In this document: positions 28,055 through 39,477 of the stretch, one piece after another
Layout: each line of letters starts with the position of its first letter
Numbering within the stretch: the stretch's first letter is position 1
NCBI RefSeq assembly: GCF_003428885.1
Contig: NZ_QQRU01000010.1
Span: 1-64,000, forward strand
Direction: 5' to 3'
DNA: 64,000 nt
Source of the DNA: Streptococcus sp. LQJ-218
GTDB lineage: Bacteria; Bacillota; Bacilli; Lactobacillales; Streptococcaceae
Notes under the pieces: model-generated
The model's database searches: none
Told to the model about the DNA's origin: nothing
The model's input: the letters and a program-made list of their open reading frames with translations, nothing else
Position numbers and translations under genes: made by a program

Positions 28055-29148
28055 CCATCACAGGTATTATCGCGGAGTTCAATCCTTTTCATAATGGGCA
28101 TAAATACCTGCTGGAACAGGCGGAGGGGCTGAAAATTGTTGCCATGTCTGGGAATTTCATGCAGCGAGGAGAACCAGCTATCGTGGACAAGTGGACACGA
28201 GCCCAGATGGCGCTGGAAAATGGGGCGGACTTAGTGATAGAATTGCCCTTTTTAGTCAGTGTTCAGGCGGCGGATTTCTTCGGCCAAGGAGCTGTGGATA
28301 TCTTAGCCCTATTAGGCATTGATACTCTAGCCTTTGGGACAGAGGAAGTTCTAGATTACCAGAAAATCGCTGACTTATACACAGAGAAAGGTGCTGAGAT
28401 GGAGCAATTTGTGGATAATCTACCTGACTCTCTCTCCTATCCACAGAAAACTCAAGCCATGTGGAAGGAATTTGCTGGTCTTGATTTTTCAGGCAATACC
28501 CCCAATCATGTCCTTGCTCTTGCCTATGCCAAGGCAGTTGCGGGACGCAACATCAAACTCCATCCGATTCAGCGTCAGGGAGCAGGTTACCATTCTGTGG
28601 ACAAGGATGTAGACTTTGCCTCGGCGACAGCTCTCCGTCGGCACCAAAGTGACCAAAAATTCTTAGAACGCTTTATGCCTTCTGTTGAACTCTTTGATCA
28701 GGCGTGTAAGGTAAACTGGGAAGATTATTTTTCTTTGATACGCTATCAAATCTTGTCAAATCCAGACCTAACCGCCATCTATCAGGTCAATCAAGAAATG
28801 GCAGTGCGTATTAAGGAAGCTATCAAGACAGCCCAGTCTGTTGACGAATTGGTCGAGGTAGTTGCAACCAAGCGTTATACCAAAGCGCGTGTCAGACGCC
28901 TTTTGACTTATATCTTGGTGCAAGCTAGAGAAAGTGCCTTACCAGAAGCCATTCATATTCTTGGTTTTACCGAAAAAGGTAGACAGCATCTCAAGTCTTT
29001 GAAAGGGCAGGTCAATCTAGTCAGCCGAATTGGCAAAGAACCCTGGGATGCCATGACCCAAAAGGCAGACCAGATTTACCAACTTGGAAATCCAAGTATA
29101 GCAGAGCAGAATTTTGGAAGAGTACCGATTAGAATAGAAACAAAGTAA
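28051..29148 (+). CDS. tmcAL: tRNA(Met) cytidine acetate ligase TmcAL (YlbM)
   Basis: A 365-residue nucleotidyltransferase-like enzyme that makes N4-acetylcytidine at the wobble base of elongator tRNA-Met using acetate and ATP. The ATP-binding motif [19 protein letters not shown] (HxGH-type) is at the N-terminus, followed by [24 protein letters not shown], both diagnostic for the YlbM family. The start ATG 28051 overlaps the stop of the inserted gene (ATGA). The transcript ends at a small hairpin right after its stop codon. Confidence 0.92.
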   Translation: MTITGIIAEFNPFHNGHKYLLEQAEGLKIVAMSGNFMQRGEPAIVDKWTRAQMALENGADLVIELPFLVSVQAADFFGQGAVDILALLGIDTLAFGTEEVLDYQKIADLYTEKGAEMEQFVDNLPDSLSYPQKTQAMWKEFAGLDFSGNTPNHVLALAYAKAVAGRNIKLHPIQRQGAGYHSVDKDVDFASATALRRHQSDQKFLERFMPSVELFDQACKVNWEDYFSLIRYQILSNPDLTAIYQVNQEMAVRIKEAIKTAQSVDELVEVVATKRYTKARVRRLLTYILVQARESALPEAIHILGFTEKGRQHLKSLKGQVNLVSRIGKEPWDAMTQKADQIYQLGNPSIAEQNFGRVPIRIETK

Positions 29149-29173
29149 GTCTACTGAAAGGTAGGCTTTTTAA
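29147..29173 (+). terminator. Terminator after tmcAL
   Basis: An 8-bp stem (29147-29154 with 29161-29168, one G-U), 6-base loop, then a T run. Confidence 0.8.
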
Positions 29174-29233
29174 ATAACAAGTTTATTTTAGTGATTGTGA
29201 CCTAAATTCCCCAAAACATATTTTATTTAAGGT

Positions 29234-29262
29234 TTGTGAAAATCACTTTTTTATGGTAGAAT
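29234..29262 (+). promoter_or_regulatory. Promoter of rny
   Basis: -35 ttgtga (29234-29239), 17-base spacer, extended -10 TGGTAGAAT (29254-29262), 48 bases before the start codon. Confidence 0.72.
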
Positions 29263-29310
29263 GTTAAAGAATGTATGTCATTCGGAATAACAATAAAATG
29301 AGGTAAAAAC

Positions 29311-30924
29311 ATGGAAATCATGTCGATTGCGATTGCTGTTTTTGCCGTCATCATTGGTTTAGTCATTGGATATGTCAGCATCTCAGCTAAGATGAAATCA
29401 TCTCAGGAAGCTGCAGAGTTGATGCTTTTAAATGCTGAACAAGAAGCAACTAATTTACGAGGACAAGCTGAGCGTGAAGCGGATTTACTTGTTAATGAAG
29501 CTAAACGTGAAAGCAAGTCTCTTAAAAAAGAAGCACTATTGGAGGCCAAAGAAGAAGCCAGAAAATACCGTGAAGAAGTGGACGCTGAATTCAAATCAGA
29601 ACGTCAAGAACTCAAACAAATCGAAAGTCGTTTGACAGAGAGAGCTACTAGCCTCGACCGTAAGGACGACAATTTGACGAGTAAAGAACAAACACTTGAA
29701 CAAAAAGAACAAAGTATTTCTGATAGAGCGAAAAACCTTGATGCGCGTGAAGAGCAATTAGAGGAAGTCGAAAGACAAAAAGAAGCAGAGTTAGAGCGTA
29801 TTGGTGCCCTGTCTCAGGCAGAAGCACGAGATATTATCTTGGCTCAGACAGAGGAAAACTTGACCAAGGAGATTGCTAGCCGTATTCGCGAAGCTGAGCA
29901 AGAGGTCAAGGAACGTTCTGACAAAATGGCCAAGGATATCCTGGTTCAAGCTATGCAACGTATCGCTGGTGAATATGTAGCGGAGTCAACAAACTCAACA
30001 GTTCATCTGTCAGACGATACTATGAAGGGGCGCATTATTGGTCGTGAAGGTCGTAACATTCGTACCTTTGAAAGTTTGACAGGGGTCGATGTGATTATCG
30101 ACGATACACCAGAAGTGGTGACCTTGTCAGGTTTTGATCCGATCCGTCGTGAGATTGCCCGTATGACTATGGAAATGTTGCTCAAGGATGGCCGTATCCA
30201 CCCAGCTCGTATCGAAGAGTTGGTTGAGAAAAACCGTCAAGAGATTGACAATAAGATTCGTGAATACGGTGAGGCGGCAGCCTATGAGATTGGTGCGCCA
30301 AACCTTCATCCAGACTTGATGAAGATTATGGGACGTTTGCAATTCCGTACTTCTTATGGACAAAATGTCTTGCGTCATTCGATTGAGGTTGCTAAGTTGG
30401 CTGGTATCATGGCGAGCGAACTTGGTGAAAATGCGGCTCTTGCCCGTCGTGCTGGTTTCCTTCACGATATTGGGAAAGCCATTGACCGCGAGGTTGAAGG
30501 TAGCCACGTTGAAATCGGTATGGAATTGGCACGTAAGTACAAGGAACACCCAGTTGTGGTCAATACGATTGCTAGCCACCACGGTGATGTTGAAGCTGAA
30601 AGTGTCATTGCAGTAATCGTAGCTGCGGCAGATGCCTTGAGCGCAGCCCGTCCAGGTGCTCGTAGTGAGTCTCTTGAAAACTACATCAAGCGTCTTCATG
30701 ATTTGGAAGAAATTGCTAACGGCTTTGAAGGAGTACAAAATAGCTTTGCCCTTCAAGCAGGACGTGAAATCCGTATCATGGTCAATCCAGGAAAAATCAA
30801 GGACGACAAAGTCACAATCTTGGCTCACAAAGTTCGTGAAAAAATTGAAAACAATCTCGATTACCCAGGAAATATCAAGGTAACGGTGATTAGCGAGCTT
30901 CGTGCAGTAGATTATGCTAAATAA
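29311..30924 (+). CDS. rny: Ribonuclease Y
   Basis: A 537-residue membrane-anchored endoribonuclease that initiates mRNA decay. It has an N-terminal transmembrane helix (about 4-24), a long Glu/Lys/Gln-rich coiled coil (about 30-215), a KH RNA-binding domain with [12 protein letters not shown] (GxxG), and an HD domain ([11 protein letters not shown], then IASHHGD). Family members are 510-520 residues, so this is full length. ATG 29311 has a weak gaggt site. It has its own promoter and terminator and so forms a single-gene transcript. Confidence 0.95.
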   Translation: MEIMSIAIAVFAVIIGLVIGYVSISAKMKSSQEAAELMLLNAEQEATNLRGQAEREADLLVNEAKRESKSLKKEALLEAKEEARKYREEVDAEFKSERQELKQIESRLTERATSLDRKDDNLTSKEQTLEQKEQSISDRAKNLDAREEQLEEVERQKEAELERIGALSQAEARDIILAQTEENLTKEIASRIREAEQEVKERSDKMAKDILVQAMQRIAGEYVAESTNSTVHLSDDTMKGRIIGREGRNIRTFESLTGVDVIIDDTPEVVTLSGFDPIRREIARMTMEMLLKDGRIHPARIEELVEKNRQEIDNKIREYGEAAAYEIGAPNLHPDLMKIMGRLQFRTSYGQNVLRHSIEVAKLAGIMASELGENAALARRAGFLHDIGKAIDREVEGSHVEIGMELARKYKEHPVVVNTIASHHGDVEAESVIAVIVAAADALSAARPGARSESLENYIKRLHDLEEIANGFEGVQNSFALQAGREIRIMVNPGKIKDDKVTILAHKVREKIENNLDYPGNIKVTVISELRAVDYAK

Positions 30925-30929
30925 ATAAG

Positions 30930-30960
30930 AAAGAGCAGTTGAAAAATTACTGCTTTTTTG
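30930..30960 (+). terminator. Terminator after rny
   Basis: Stem agcagt/actgct (30934-30939 with 30949-30954), extended by flanking A-T pairs, followed by six Ts. Confidence 0.85.
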
Positions 30961-30991
30961 TTACACTAGATAGAAAGACTGTTAAGGATAA

Positions 30992-31678
<687 letters not shown>

Positions 31679-31702
31679 AATTTAGAAAATAGGAACAAGC
31701 AA

Positions 31703-32017
31703 ATGATGTCAAAACCCTCTATTGATACCTTGCTCGACAAGGTTCCATCAAAATATTCACTCGTAATTTTGGAAGCAAAACGTGCCCACGAATTGACAGC
31801 AGGTGCGCCAGCAACTCAAGGTTTCAAATCTGAAAAGTCAACTCTTTGCGCTTTAGAAGAAATCGAAGCAGGAAACGTTACAATTCACCCAGATCCAGAA
31901 GGAAAACGTGAAGCGGTGCGTCGCCGTATCGAAGAAGAAAAACGCCGCAAAGAAGAAGAAGAAAAGAAAATCAAAGAGCAAATCGCTAAAGAAAAAGAAG
32001 ATGGTGAAAAAATTTAA
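31703..32017 (+). CDS. rpoZ: RNA polymerase omega subunit
   Basis: A 104-residue omega subunit that stabilises the beta' subunit. The conserved block [27 protein letters not shown] is followed by a highly charged Glu/Lys tail typical of streptococci ([20 protein letters not shown]). Two adjacent ATG codons (31703, 31706) could serve as the start. It is encoded 24 bases after gmk, the usual arrangement. Confidence 0.95.
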   Translation: MMSKPSIDTLLDKVPSKYSLVILEAKRAHELTAGAPATQGFKSEKSTLCALEEIEAGNVTIHPDPEGKREAVRRRIEEEKRRKEEEEKKIKEQIAKEKEDGEKI

Positions 32018-32082
32018 GGTTGGGGGGACTCAATCTTATTTTTTCTATTGCAAAAACGTACGGACAAGGAGGAGGTGAGAAG

Positions 32083-34479
32083 ATGGCCGTAGCTAACATT
32101 ATCGTAGATGTACCTTTGATGCAGACGGACCAGCCTTATACTTATAGGATTCCGGAGGAATTTCTGGGAATGCTAGAGGTTGGGATGCGGGTCCATGTAC
32201 CTTTTGGTAAAGGAAATCGCCTGATTCAAGGGATTGTTCTTGGTTTGGAGTTCCAATCGGATGAAGAAGAGATGGAGCAAGATTTAAAAAATATTGCGGA
32301 GGTGCTGGATTTTTCACCTGTTCTCACGCAAGAACAACTCTGGCTGGCTGAGGAGTTACGTAAATCCGTCTTCTCCTATAAGATCTCCATCCTCAAGGCT
32401 ATGTTACCGGGATTTCTTAACTCTAGCTATGACAAGATCCTCTATCCTCTGGCAGGTCTGAGTCGGGAAGATCGAGAGCGCTTGTTTGGTTCAGAAGATT
32501 CGCTTGCCTTTTCTTCACTAGACATCGCGAAGCAAGCTGAAATGATGCGTTTGACTAGAAAAGGCTTGCTTGGTCTGGAATATCAGGCAGTCGATCAAAA
32601 GAAGGTCAAGACTCAGTCCTGGGTTGAAATTTATCTTGACAAATTAGAAAAGTTAGAAATTTCAAATCGTGCCAAGAAGAAATTGGAATTGCGAGATTAT
32701 TTATTAACTCATCCTGAAAGTACTCCTTTGTCAGCCTTATTAGAAAATTACTCACGGGAACAAGTCAATTTCTTTGTAGAACAAGGTGCTGTTACCATAG
32801 TCCAAAAGGAAGTTCAACGCTCGGCTGCTTATTTTGAAGGCATTGAGGCAAGTCAGTCTCTGGAATTGAATCCAGAACAAAGACAGGCGCGAGATGCGGT
32901 TGTTAGTGCGATTGGCAGTCATCAGCCTCCCTTCCTGCTTCAAGGAATCACTGGAAGTGGGAAAACTGAGGTTTACTTGCAGATTATACAAGGTGCCTTG
33001 GATATGGGAAAAACAGCGATTGTTCTAGTGCCTGAGATTTCTCTGACACCTCAAATGACCGAGCGCTTTATTGCTCGTTTTGGTGAGAAAGTGGCCATCC
33101 TCCACTCAGGCTTGTCTAATGGTGAAAAGTATGATGAATGGCGCAAGGTAGAGCGTGGGGATGCCCAAGTTGTTGTTGGTGCTAGATCAGCTATCTTTGC
33201 CCCGCTGAAAAATCTGGGTGTTATCATTATCGATGAAGAGCATGAAGCGACTTATAAGCAGGACAGCAATCCCCGTTACCATGCCAGAGAGGTAGCTATT
33301 TTACGAGCCCAGTATAATCAAGCAGCTCTGGTACTTGGTTCAGCAACTCCGAGTCTAGAAAGTCGTGCGCGTGCTGGTAAGGGTGTTTATCAACACTTAC
33401 GTCTAACCCAACGGGCCAATCCTTTGGCTAGGATCCCTGAGGTTCAAGTAATTGACTTTCGGGACTATATTGGACAAAATGAGACGTCAAACTTTACACC
33501 TCCTTTGCTAGAAGCTATTCAGGACCGTCTGACTAAAAAAGAGCAGGTCGTTCTCATGCTCAATCGCCGTGGTTATTCTAGCTTTGTTATGTGTCGGGAG
33601 TGTGGGACAGTGGATACTTGTCCCAACTGTGACATATCCTTGACCTTGCACATGGATACCAAGACCATGAACTGCCATTACTGTGGCTTTTCTAAGGAAA
33701 TTCCTCAGGTCTGTCCTAACTGTAAGAGCCGCAGTATTCGTTACTATGGGACGGGGACACAGAAAGCCTACGATGAGCTAAGTGAACTCTTTCCTCAGGC
33801 CCGGATTTTACGGATGGATGTGGATACGACTCGTAAGAAAGGTAGTCACCAAGCACTTCTTGAGCAGTTTGGCAAGGGTGAAGCGGATATTCTTCTGGGA
33901 ACCCAGATGATTGCCAAGGGCTTGGATTTTCCAAATGTAACTTTAGTCGGAGTTCTAAATGCGGATACAGCTTTGAATCTGCCTGATTTCCGTTCTTCTG
34001 AAAGGACCTTTCAGCTTTTGACTCAGGTTGCGGGCCGTGCAGGCCGGGCTGAAAAAGCTGGTCAGGTCTTGATCCAGTCTTACAATCCGCAGCACTATGC
34101 TATTCGATTTGCCAAGGATCAGGATTACGAAGGTTTCTATGCCTATGAAATGGGTATCAGACGACAACTTGGCTATCCACCTTACTATTTCACGATTGGC
34201 ATTACTCTTTCTCATAAGAAAGAAGAAAAGGTGGTCAAACGTGCCTATGAAGTCATGAACATTTTGCGGTCAGGATTATCAGAGACTAGTAAAATACTAG
34301 GTCCGACCCCTAAGCCTATCGCCCGCACTCATAACCTCTATCATTATCAGATTTTAATTAAATACCGTTTAGAAGATGAGCTAGGTCCGACCCTCAACCA
34401 GGTCTTGGCCTTGTCACAAGAACGAGAAAATAGCGAACTTCGTCTCAGTATTGACCACGAACCGCAACAATTTTTATAA
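32083..34479 (+). CDS. priA: Primosomal replication restart helicase PriA
   Basis: A 798-residue 3'-5' DNA helicase that reloads the replisome at stalled forks. Walker A is GITGSGKTEVY and Walker B DEEH. A cysteine cluster binds two zincs: CRECGTVDTCPNCD and CHYCGFSKEIPQVCPNC. I start at ATG 32083, preceded by the strong site aaggaggaggtga, giving MAVANIIVDVPLMQTD. A longer form from an in-frame TTG at 32020 is less likely. It sits between rpoZ and fmt as in related genomes. Confidence 0.93.
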   Translation: MAVANIIVDVPLMQTDQPYTYRIPEEFLGMLEVGMRVHVPFGKGNRLIQGIVLGLEFQSDEEEMEQDLKNIAEVLDFSPVLTQEQLWLAEELRKSVFSYKISILKAMLPGFLNSSYDKILYPLAGLSREDRERLFGSEDSLAFSSLDIAKQAEMMRLTRKGLLGLEYQAVDQKKVKTQSWVEIYLDKLEKLEISNRAKKKLELRDYLLTHPESTPLSALLENYSREQVNFFVEQGAVTIVQKEVQRSAAYFEGIEASQSLELNPEQRQARDAVVSAIGSHQPPFLLQGITGSGKTEVYLQIIQGALDMGKTAIVLVPEISLTPQMTERFIARFGEKVAILHSGLSNGEKYDEWRKVERGDAQVVVGARSAIFAPLKNLGVIIIDEEHEATYKQDSNPRYHAREVAILRAQYNQAALVLGSATPSLESRARAGKGVYQHLRLTQRANPLARIPEVQVIDFRDYIGQNETSNFTPPLLEAIQDRLTKKEQVVLMLNRRGYSSFVMCRECGTVDTCPNCDISLTLHMDTKTMNCHYCGFSKEIPQVCPNCKSRSIRYYGTGTQKAYDELSELFPQARILRMDVDTTRKKGSHQALLEQFGKGEADILLGTQMIAKGLDFPNVTLVGVLNADTALNLPDFRSSERTFQLLTQVAGRAGRAEKAGQVLIQSYNPQHYAIRFAKDQDYEGFYAYEMGIRRQLGYPPYYFTIGITLSHKKEEKVVKRAYEVMNILRSGLSETSKILGPTPKPIARTHNLYHYQILIKYRLEDELGPTLNQVLALSQERENSELRLSIDHEPQQFL

Positions 34480-34491
34480 GAAGGAGCAGAT

Positions 34492-35427
34492 ATGACAAAA
34501 CTAATATTTATGGGAACGCCTGAATTTTCAGCGACTGTTTTAAAGGGACTTTTGACAGATGACCGCTACGAGATTGTTGCAGTTGTAACTCAGCCAGATC
34601 GTGCGGTTGGACGTAAAAAAATCATCCAAGAAACTCCAGTGAAACAAGCAGCCAAAGAGGCAGGCCTACCTATCTACCAACCTGAAAAATTATCGGGTAG
34701 CCCAGAAATGGAAGCCATCATGAATTTGGGAGCTGATGGGATTGTAACAGCAGCTTTTGGACAATTCCTCCCAAGTAAACTCCTTGATAGCATGGATTTT
34801 GCAGTCAATGTTCATGCTTCCCTCCTTCCTAAACACCGTGGTGGTGCTCCTATCCATTATGCCTTGATTCAGGGTGATGAGGAGGCAGGAGTAACCATTA
34901 TGGAGATGGTTAAGGAGATGGACGCAGGAGACATGATTTCTCGTCGCAGTATTCCTATTACTGATGAGGACAATGTTGGAACTTTGTTTGAAAAATTGGC
35001 CATTGTCGGTCGTGATTTGCTTTTGGACACTTTGCCTGCATACATTGCTGGTGAGATTCAGCCAGAGCCGCAAGATCCAAGCCAGGTTACATTTTCTCCT
35101 AATATCAAACCTGAAGAAGAAAAGTTGGACTGGAACAAGAGCAATCATCAACTCTTTAACCAAATCCGTGGAATGAATCCCTGGCCTGTTGCTCATACTT
35201 TCCTTAAGGGTGACCGCTTTAAGATTTATGAAGCACTCCCTGTAGAAGGCCATGGAACTCCAGGTGAGATTCTTTCCATTGGTAAGAAGGAATTGATTGT
35301 CGCAACAGAAGAAGGAGCCCTGTCTCTCAAACAGGTTCAACCAGCAGGAAAACCTAAGATGGACATTACTTCCTTCCTCAACGGTGTGGGACGAACTTTG
35401 GCAGTAGGAGAACGATTTGGTGACTAA
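34492..35427 (+). CDS. fmt: Methionyl-tRNA formyltransferase
   Basis: A 311-residue enzyme that formylates initiator Met-tRNA using 10-formyl-tetrahydrofolate. The start [20 protein letters not shown] is typical. The catalytic region [24 protein letters not shown] carries the Asn/His of the active site, and MDAGDM the Asp. The C-terminal OB-like domain ([18 protein letters not shown]) is present. ATG 34492 has aaggag. Its end overlaps the start of rsmB. Confidence 0.95.
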   Translation: MTKLIFMGTPEFSATVLKGLLTDDRYEIVAVVTQPDRAVGRKKIIQETPVKQAAKEAGLPIYQPEKLSGSPEMEAIMNLGADGIVTAAFGQFLPSKLLDSMDFAVNVHASLLPKHRGGAPIHYALIQGDEEAGVTIMEMVKEMDAGDMISRRSIPITDEDNVGTLFEKLAIVGRDLLLDTLPAYIAGEIQPEPQDPSQVTFSPNIKPEEEKLDWNKSNHQLFNQIRGMNPWPVAHTFLKGDRFKIYEALPVEGHGTPGEILSIGKKELIVATEEGALSLKQVQPAGKPKMDITSFLNGVGRTLAVGERFGD

Positions 35428-36733
35428 AGTAGAAACGGCTAGAAGTTTAGCCTTAAAGGTGCTAGAGGATGTCTTTATCAATCAAGCCTACTCCAATATC
35501 GCCTTAAATAAACATCTTAAGGAAAGTCAACTGTCAGCGGCAGATAAGGGCTTGGTGACAGAGCTTGTTTACGGAACCGTAGCCCGTAAACTAACTTTAG
35601 AATGGTACCTGTCTCACTTTATTGAGGATAGAGACCAGTTAGACAGTTGGCTTTATGTCCTTCTTCTTATGAGTGTCTACCAACTGTGCTATCTGGATAA
35701 GATTCCAGATCATGCAGTGGTCAATGAAGCGGTGGAACTAGCTAAACTTCGTAAAAAAGGTAGCGAAAAACTGGTCAATGCAGTCCTTCGTCGTATCTTG
35801 CGTGAGGGCTTGCCAGATATTGCCAGTATCAAACGTAAAAATAAGCGTGATTCCATTGCCTACTCTTTGCCAGTTTGGTTGGTTTCTAAGCTCAAGGAAG
35901 AGTACGGGGAAGAGCGAGCACAAGCAATTTTTGAAAGTCTTTTGTTGCGCAACAAGGCCAGTATTCGTGTAAGAGATTTGAGCCGAAAAGCGGAAATCAA
36001 AGATCTGCTTGGTGCAAGTGATTCTCATTTATCTCCTGCTGGACTGGTTAAGGAACAGGGACATTTTGCTAGCCATGATTTGTTTGCGGATGGATCCATT
36101 ACCATCCAAGACGAGTCCAGCCAGCTGGTTGCTCCGATGCTTGATTTGCAAGGTGATGAACGAGTGCTTGATGCCTGTGCAGCTCCTGGCGGAAAGACCG
36201 CCCATATGGCATCTTATCTGACGACAGGCCAGGTTACTGCGCTGGACTTGTACGACCACAAATTGGACTTAATCCAAGAAAACGCTCAACGTCTAGGAGT
36301 TGCAGATCGGGTTCAAACGAAAAAATTGGATGCCAGAAAGGTGCATGAGTTTTTTGGTCAGAATTCATTTGATAAGATTTTGGTGGATGCTCCCTGTTCA
36401 GGAATCGGTCTTTTGCGCCGCAAACCAGATATCAAATACAATAAAGAAACGGTAGATTTCGCGTCCTTACAGGAAATTCAGCTAGAAATATTAGGTAGTG
36501 TTTGTCAAACACTACGCAAAGGTGGTATAATAACGTATAGTACCTGTACTATTGTCTCAGAGGAGAATTTTCAAGTCGTTGAGGCGTTTTTAGAAAGTCA
36601 TCCTGAGTTCGAGCAGGTAAAACTAGAACATGAATGTAAGGATATCATGAAAGACGGCTGTATCCTCATTACACCTGAATTGTATGGAAGTGATGGATTC
36701 TTCATCAGTCAATTTCGCAAGATATCGGATTAG
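35420..36733 (+). CDS. rsmB: 16S rRNA (cytosine-967 C5) methyltransferase RsmB
   Basis: A 437-residue enzyme with an N-terminal NusB-like RNA-binding domain (about 1-140) and a C-terminal SAM-dependent methyltransferase domain. The catalytic cysteines are in [15 protein letters not shown] and YSTCTI, and the SAM motif is [16 protein letters not shown]. The start is GTG 35420 (9 bases after ggag); the adjoining TTG at 35417 is an alternative. It overlaps fmt by 8 bases. phpP follows 14 bases after its stop. Confidence 0.93.
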   Translation: MTKVETARSLALKVLEDVFINQAYSNIALNKHLKESQLSAADKGLVTELVYGTVARKLTLEWYLSHFIEDRDQLDSWLYVLLLMSVYQLCYLDKIPDHAVVNEAVELAKLRKKGSEKLVNAVLRRILREGLPDIASIKRKNKRDSIAYSLPVWLVSKLKEEYGEERAQAIFESLLLRNKASIRVRDLSRKAEIKDLLGASDSHLSPAGLVKEQGHFASHDLFADGSITIQDESSQLVAPMLDLQGDERVLDACAAPGGKTAHMASYLTTGQVTALDLYDHKLDLIQENAQRLGVADRVQTKKLDARKVHEFFGQNSFDKILVDAPCSGIGLLRRKPDIKYNKETVDFASLQEIQLEILGSVCQTLRKGGIITYSTCTIVSEENFQVVEAFLESHPEFEQVKLEHECKDIMKDGCILITPELYGSDGFFISQFRKISD

Positions 36734-36747
36734 GAAGGAACTAACAC

Positions 36748-37488
36748 ATGGAAATTTCATTATTAACAGATGTTGGTCAGAAACGAACAAATAACCAAGA
36801 CTATGTCAACCACTATGTCAATAGAGTTGGGCGTACCATGATTATTCTAGCTGATGGTATGGGAGGTCATCGTGCGGGGAATATCGCTAGTGAGATGGCG
36901 GTAACAGATCTTGGTGTAGCTTGGGTAGATACTCAAATTGATACAGTTAATGAAGTGCGTGAATGGTTTGCTAACAACCTTGAGATTGAAAATCAAAAGA
37001 TTCACCAACTTGGGCAGGCTGAAGTCTATAAAGGAATGGGGACAACCCTTGAGGCTGTAGCCATTATTGATAATCAGGCTATTTATGCTCACATTGGAGA
37101 TTCTCGTATCAGTTTGATTCGTGGAGAAGAATATCACCAGTTAACGAGCGACCATTCTTTGGTCAATGAATTGCTCAAGGCGGGTCAATTGACGCCGGAA
37201 GAAGCAGCCAGCCACCCACAGAAAAATATTATTACTCAATCTATCGGTCAAAAAGATGAAATTCAACCTGATTTTGGGATCATTACCCTTGAGCCGGGAG
37301 ACTATCTCCTACTTAATAGTGATGGCTTGACAAATATGATTTCAGGAAGTGAAATCTATGATATTGTAACCAGCGATATTTCTTTGGCAGATAAGGCAGC
37401 AACCTTGATTCGTTTTGCCAACAATGCGGGTGGTTTGGACAATATCACAGTTGCCCTTATTGCTGTTAATGAGGAGGCAATAGAATGA
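36748..37488 (+). CDS. phpP: PP2C-type protein phosphatase PhpP
   Basis: A 246-residue metal-dependent Ser/Thr phosphatase that reverses StkP phosphorylation. Metal-binding motifs are [12 protein letters not shown] near the N-terminus, [32 protein letters not shown] and GGLDNITV. All conserved Asp residues are present, so it should be active. Its stop overlaps the stkP start (ATGA), fitting their work as a matched pair controlling cell division and wall synthesis. Confidence 0.95.
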   Translation: MEISLLTDVGQKRTNNQDYVNHYVNRVGRTMIILADGMGGHRAGNIASEMAVTDLGVAWVDTQIDTVNEVREWFANNLEIENQKIHQLGQAEVYKGMGTTLEAVAIIDNQAIYAHIGDSRISLIRGEEYHQLTSDHSLVNELLKAGQLTPEEAASHPQKNIITQSIGQKDEIQPDFGIITLEPGDYLLLNSDGLTNMISGSEIYDIVTSDISLADKAATLIRFANNAGGLDNITVALIAVNEEAIE

Positions 37489-39383
37489 TCCAAATCGGCA
37501 AAATTTTTGCCGGGCGGTATCGGATTATCAAACAAATTGGTCGAGGAGGCATGGCAGATGTCTATTTAGCCAAGGATTTGATTTTAGACGGTGAAGAAGT
37601 GGCAGTCAAGGTTCTGCGGACCAACTACCAGACAGATCCTATTGCAGTGGCGCGTTTTCAGCGTGAAGCAAGAGCTATGGCAGATCTGGATCATCCTCAT
37701 ATCGTTCGGATTACAGATATCGGTGAAGAAGAGGGACAACAGTATCTTGCAATGGAATATGTTGCTGGATTAGACCTCAAACGCTATATCAAGGAACATC
37801 ATCCTCTATCAAATGAAGAAGCGGTTCGAATCATGGGACAAATCCTCTTAGCTATGCGCTTAGCTCATACTCGAGGGATTGTTCACAGGGATTTGAAACC
37901 TCAAAATATTCTCTTGACATCAGATGGGACGGCCAAGGTCACAGACTTTGGGATCGCAGTAGCCTTTGCAGAGACGAGTCTGACTCAGACTAACTCAATG
38001 CTAGGTTCAGTTCATTATTTGTCACCAGAGCAGGCTCGTGGTTCTAAAGCGACTGTACAGAGTGATATCTATGCCATGGGGATTATTTTCTATGAGATGC
38101 TGACAGGTCATATTCCTTACGATGGGGATAGTGCGGTGACCATCGCCCTCCAACATTTTCAGAAGCCATTGCCATCGGTTATTGCTGAAAATCCATCTGT
38201 GCCTCAGGCTTTAGAAAATGTTGTTATCAAGGCAACTGCCAAGAAATTGACAGACCGCTACAAATCAGTCGCGGAAATGTATGTGGATTTGTCTAGTTGT
38301 TTGTCTTATAATCGTCGTAATGAACCAAAGCTAGTCTTTGACGAAACGACTAAGGCAGACACTAAGACTCTTCCAAAAGTTCCACAAAGTACCTTGACTT
38401 CTATTCCTAAAACCCCGGTAAAAGAGGACAGGCCTCAACCTCAGCCTCCTCAGACAGAAAAACCGGTAACTAGTGCAAAACCAGTCAAGCGGCGTCGCAT
38501 GAAAGCACGTTATCCAATTCTATTTGCGACCTTCTTGTTGATTGTGGCATCTTTGGTATGGATTTTATATAGAACGCCCGCTACCATTGCCATTCCAAAG
38601 GTGGCAGGTCAGACGGTTGCAGAGGCCAAAGAAGCTCTTAAAAAAGCCAATTTTGAGGTTGGTGAAGAAAAATCAGAGGCCAGTGATAAGGTTGAAGAAG
38701 GTCGGGTTATTCGTACCGATCCTGACGCAGGTACGACACGCAAAGAAGGAACAAAAATTAATTTGATTGTGTCTTCTGGTCCGCAATCTTTCCAACTTGG
38801 AAATTATCTTGGAAGAAAATCCAGTGATGTAGTGGCAGAATTGAAAGGCAAGAAGGTTCCAGAAAATTTGATTAAGATTGAAGAAGAAAAATCCAATGAA
38901 ATCGAAGCCGGTACAATCATGAAACAAAGTTTACCGGAAGGGACAACCTACGATCTTAGCAAGGCAACTCAAATAGTTCTGACTGTTGCTAAAAAAGGAA
39001 ATTCTATTTCAATGCCAAGTTATATTGGTTCTAGCCGAGAATTTACAGTCAATAATCTTACTCAGATATACGAAGTTAAAAAGGCGAATATTGAAGTTAT
39101 AGAAGTGACTACAGCTCCAGATGGAACAGCTGATGAGACTGTTGTAGAGCAAAGTCCAAAAGCAGGTGAAAAGGTAGATTTGAGCACTACTCGTGTTAAA
39201 ATTTCTATTTATAAAGCGAAACAAACTCATTCTTCTTCAACTTCTTCATCCTCATCCTCATCATCTTCGTCCTCAAGTTCTTCTCGGAAACCTAACGAAC
39301 AAGGGGATGCAGAATCCACTCCAACACAGGGAAATTCACAAGGCAATTCACAACGAGGAGATACTTCCCGAGAAAATCAATAG
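37485..39383 (+). CDS. stkP: Ser/Thr protein kinase StkP/PknB with three PASTA domains and a poly-Ser tail
   Basis: A 632-residue membrane kinase sensing cell-wall fragments. Kinase domain residues 1-270: Gly-loop [10 protein letters not shown], catalytic K42, HRDLKPQN with D136, DFG at 154-156, and an activation loop with several Thr/Ser. One transmembrane helix lies at about 343-362. Extracellular PASTA domains lie at about 367-433, 434-505 and 506-578. Residues 579-632 are a Ser-rich run (16 consecutive Ser codons) and a Gln/Asn/Gly/Arg-rich end ([18 protein letters not shown]). S. pneumoniae StkP is described as 659 residues with four PASTA domains; the fourth is absent here. Confidence 0.94.
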   Translation: MIQIGKIFAGRYRIIKQIGRGGMADVYLAKDLILDGEEVAVKVLRTNYQTDPIAVARFQREARAMADLDHPHIVRITDIGEEEGQQYLAMEYVAGLDLKRYIKEHHPLSNEEAVRIMGQILLAMRLAHTRGIVHRDLKPQNILLTSDGTAKVTDFGIAVAFAETSLTQTNSMLGSVHYLSPEQARGSKATVQSDIYAMGIIFYEMLTGHIPYDGDSAVTIALQHFQKPLPSVIAENPSVPQALENVVIKATAKKLTDRYKSVAEMYVDLSSCLSYNRRNEPKLVFDETTKADTKTLPKVPQSTLTSIPKTPVKEDRPQPQPPQTEKPVTSAKPVKRRRMKARYPILFATFLLIVASLVWILYRTPATIAIPKVAGQTVAEAKEALKKANFEVGEEKSEASDKVEEGRVIRTDPDAGTTRKEGTKINLIVSSGPQSFQLGNYLGRKSSDVVAELKGKKVPENLIKIEEEKSNEIEAGTIMKQSLPEGTTYDLSKATQIVLTVAKKGNSISMPSYIGSSREFTVNNLTQIYEVKKANIEVIEVTTAPDGTADETVVEQSPKAGEKVDLSTTRVKISIYKAKQTHSSSTSSSSSSSSSSSSSSRKPNEQGDAESTPTQGNSQGNSQRGDTSRENQ

Positions 39384-39392
39384 TGATACTAG

Positions 39393-39428
39393 AATCTTTG
39401 TCATGATTTCATGGCAAAGATTTTTTTT
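39393..39428 (+). terminator. Terminator after stkP
   Basis: A 13-bp stem (39393-39405 with 39410-39422, one G-U), tetraloop, and a run of Ts to 39428. Confidence 0.9.
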
Positions 39429-39441
39429 GACTCCAGATTTG

Positions 39442-39450
39442 TGATAAAAT
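39442..39450 (+). promoter_or_regulatory. Extended -10 promoter upstream of the thrE-like pair
   Basis: TGATAAAAT within tttgtgataaaatag, 27 bases before ATG 39478. The same string precedes mvaS at 40743-40757. Confidence 0.68.
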
Positions 39451-39477
39451 AGAGGGAGTTGATAAAAGGAGGAAAGC

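Noticed and set aside
30127-30828. A 233-codon open frame on the minus strand inside rny.
   Set aside because: A shadow of the HD-domain coding region of RNase Y, with no start signal or family resemblance.
32020-32082. N-terminal extension of PriA from an upstream TTG.
   Set aside because: The extension contains the very strong ribosome site for ATG 32083, and its residues are unlike PriA.
39219-39290. The poly-serine run in stkP as evidence of a second Ser-rich adhesin.
   Set aside because: It is the C-terminal tail of a kinase with PASTA domains and has no sortase motif.
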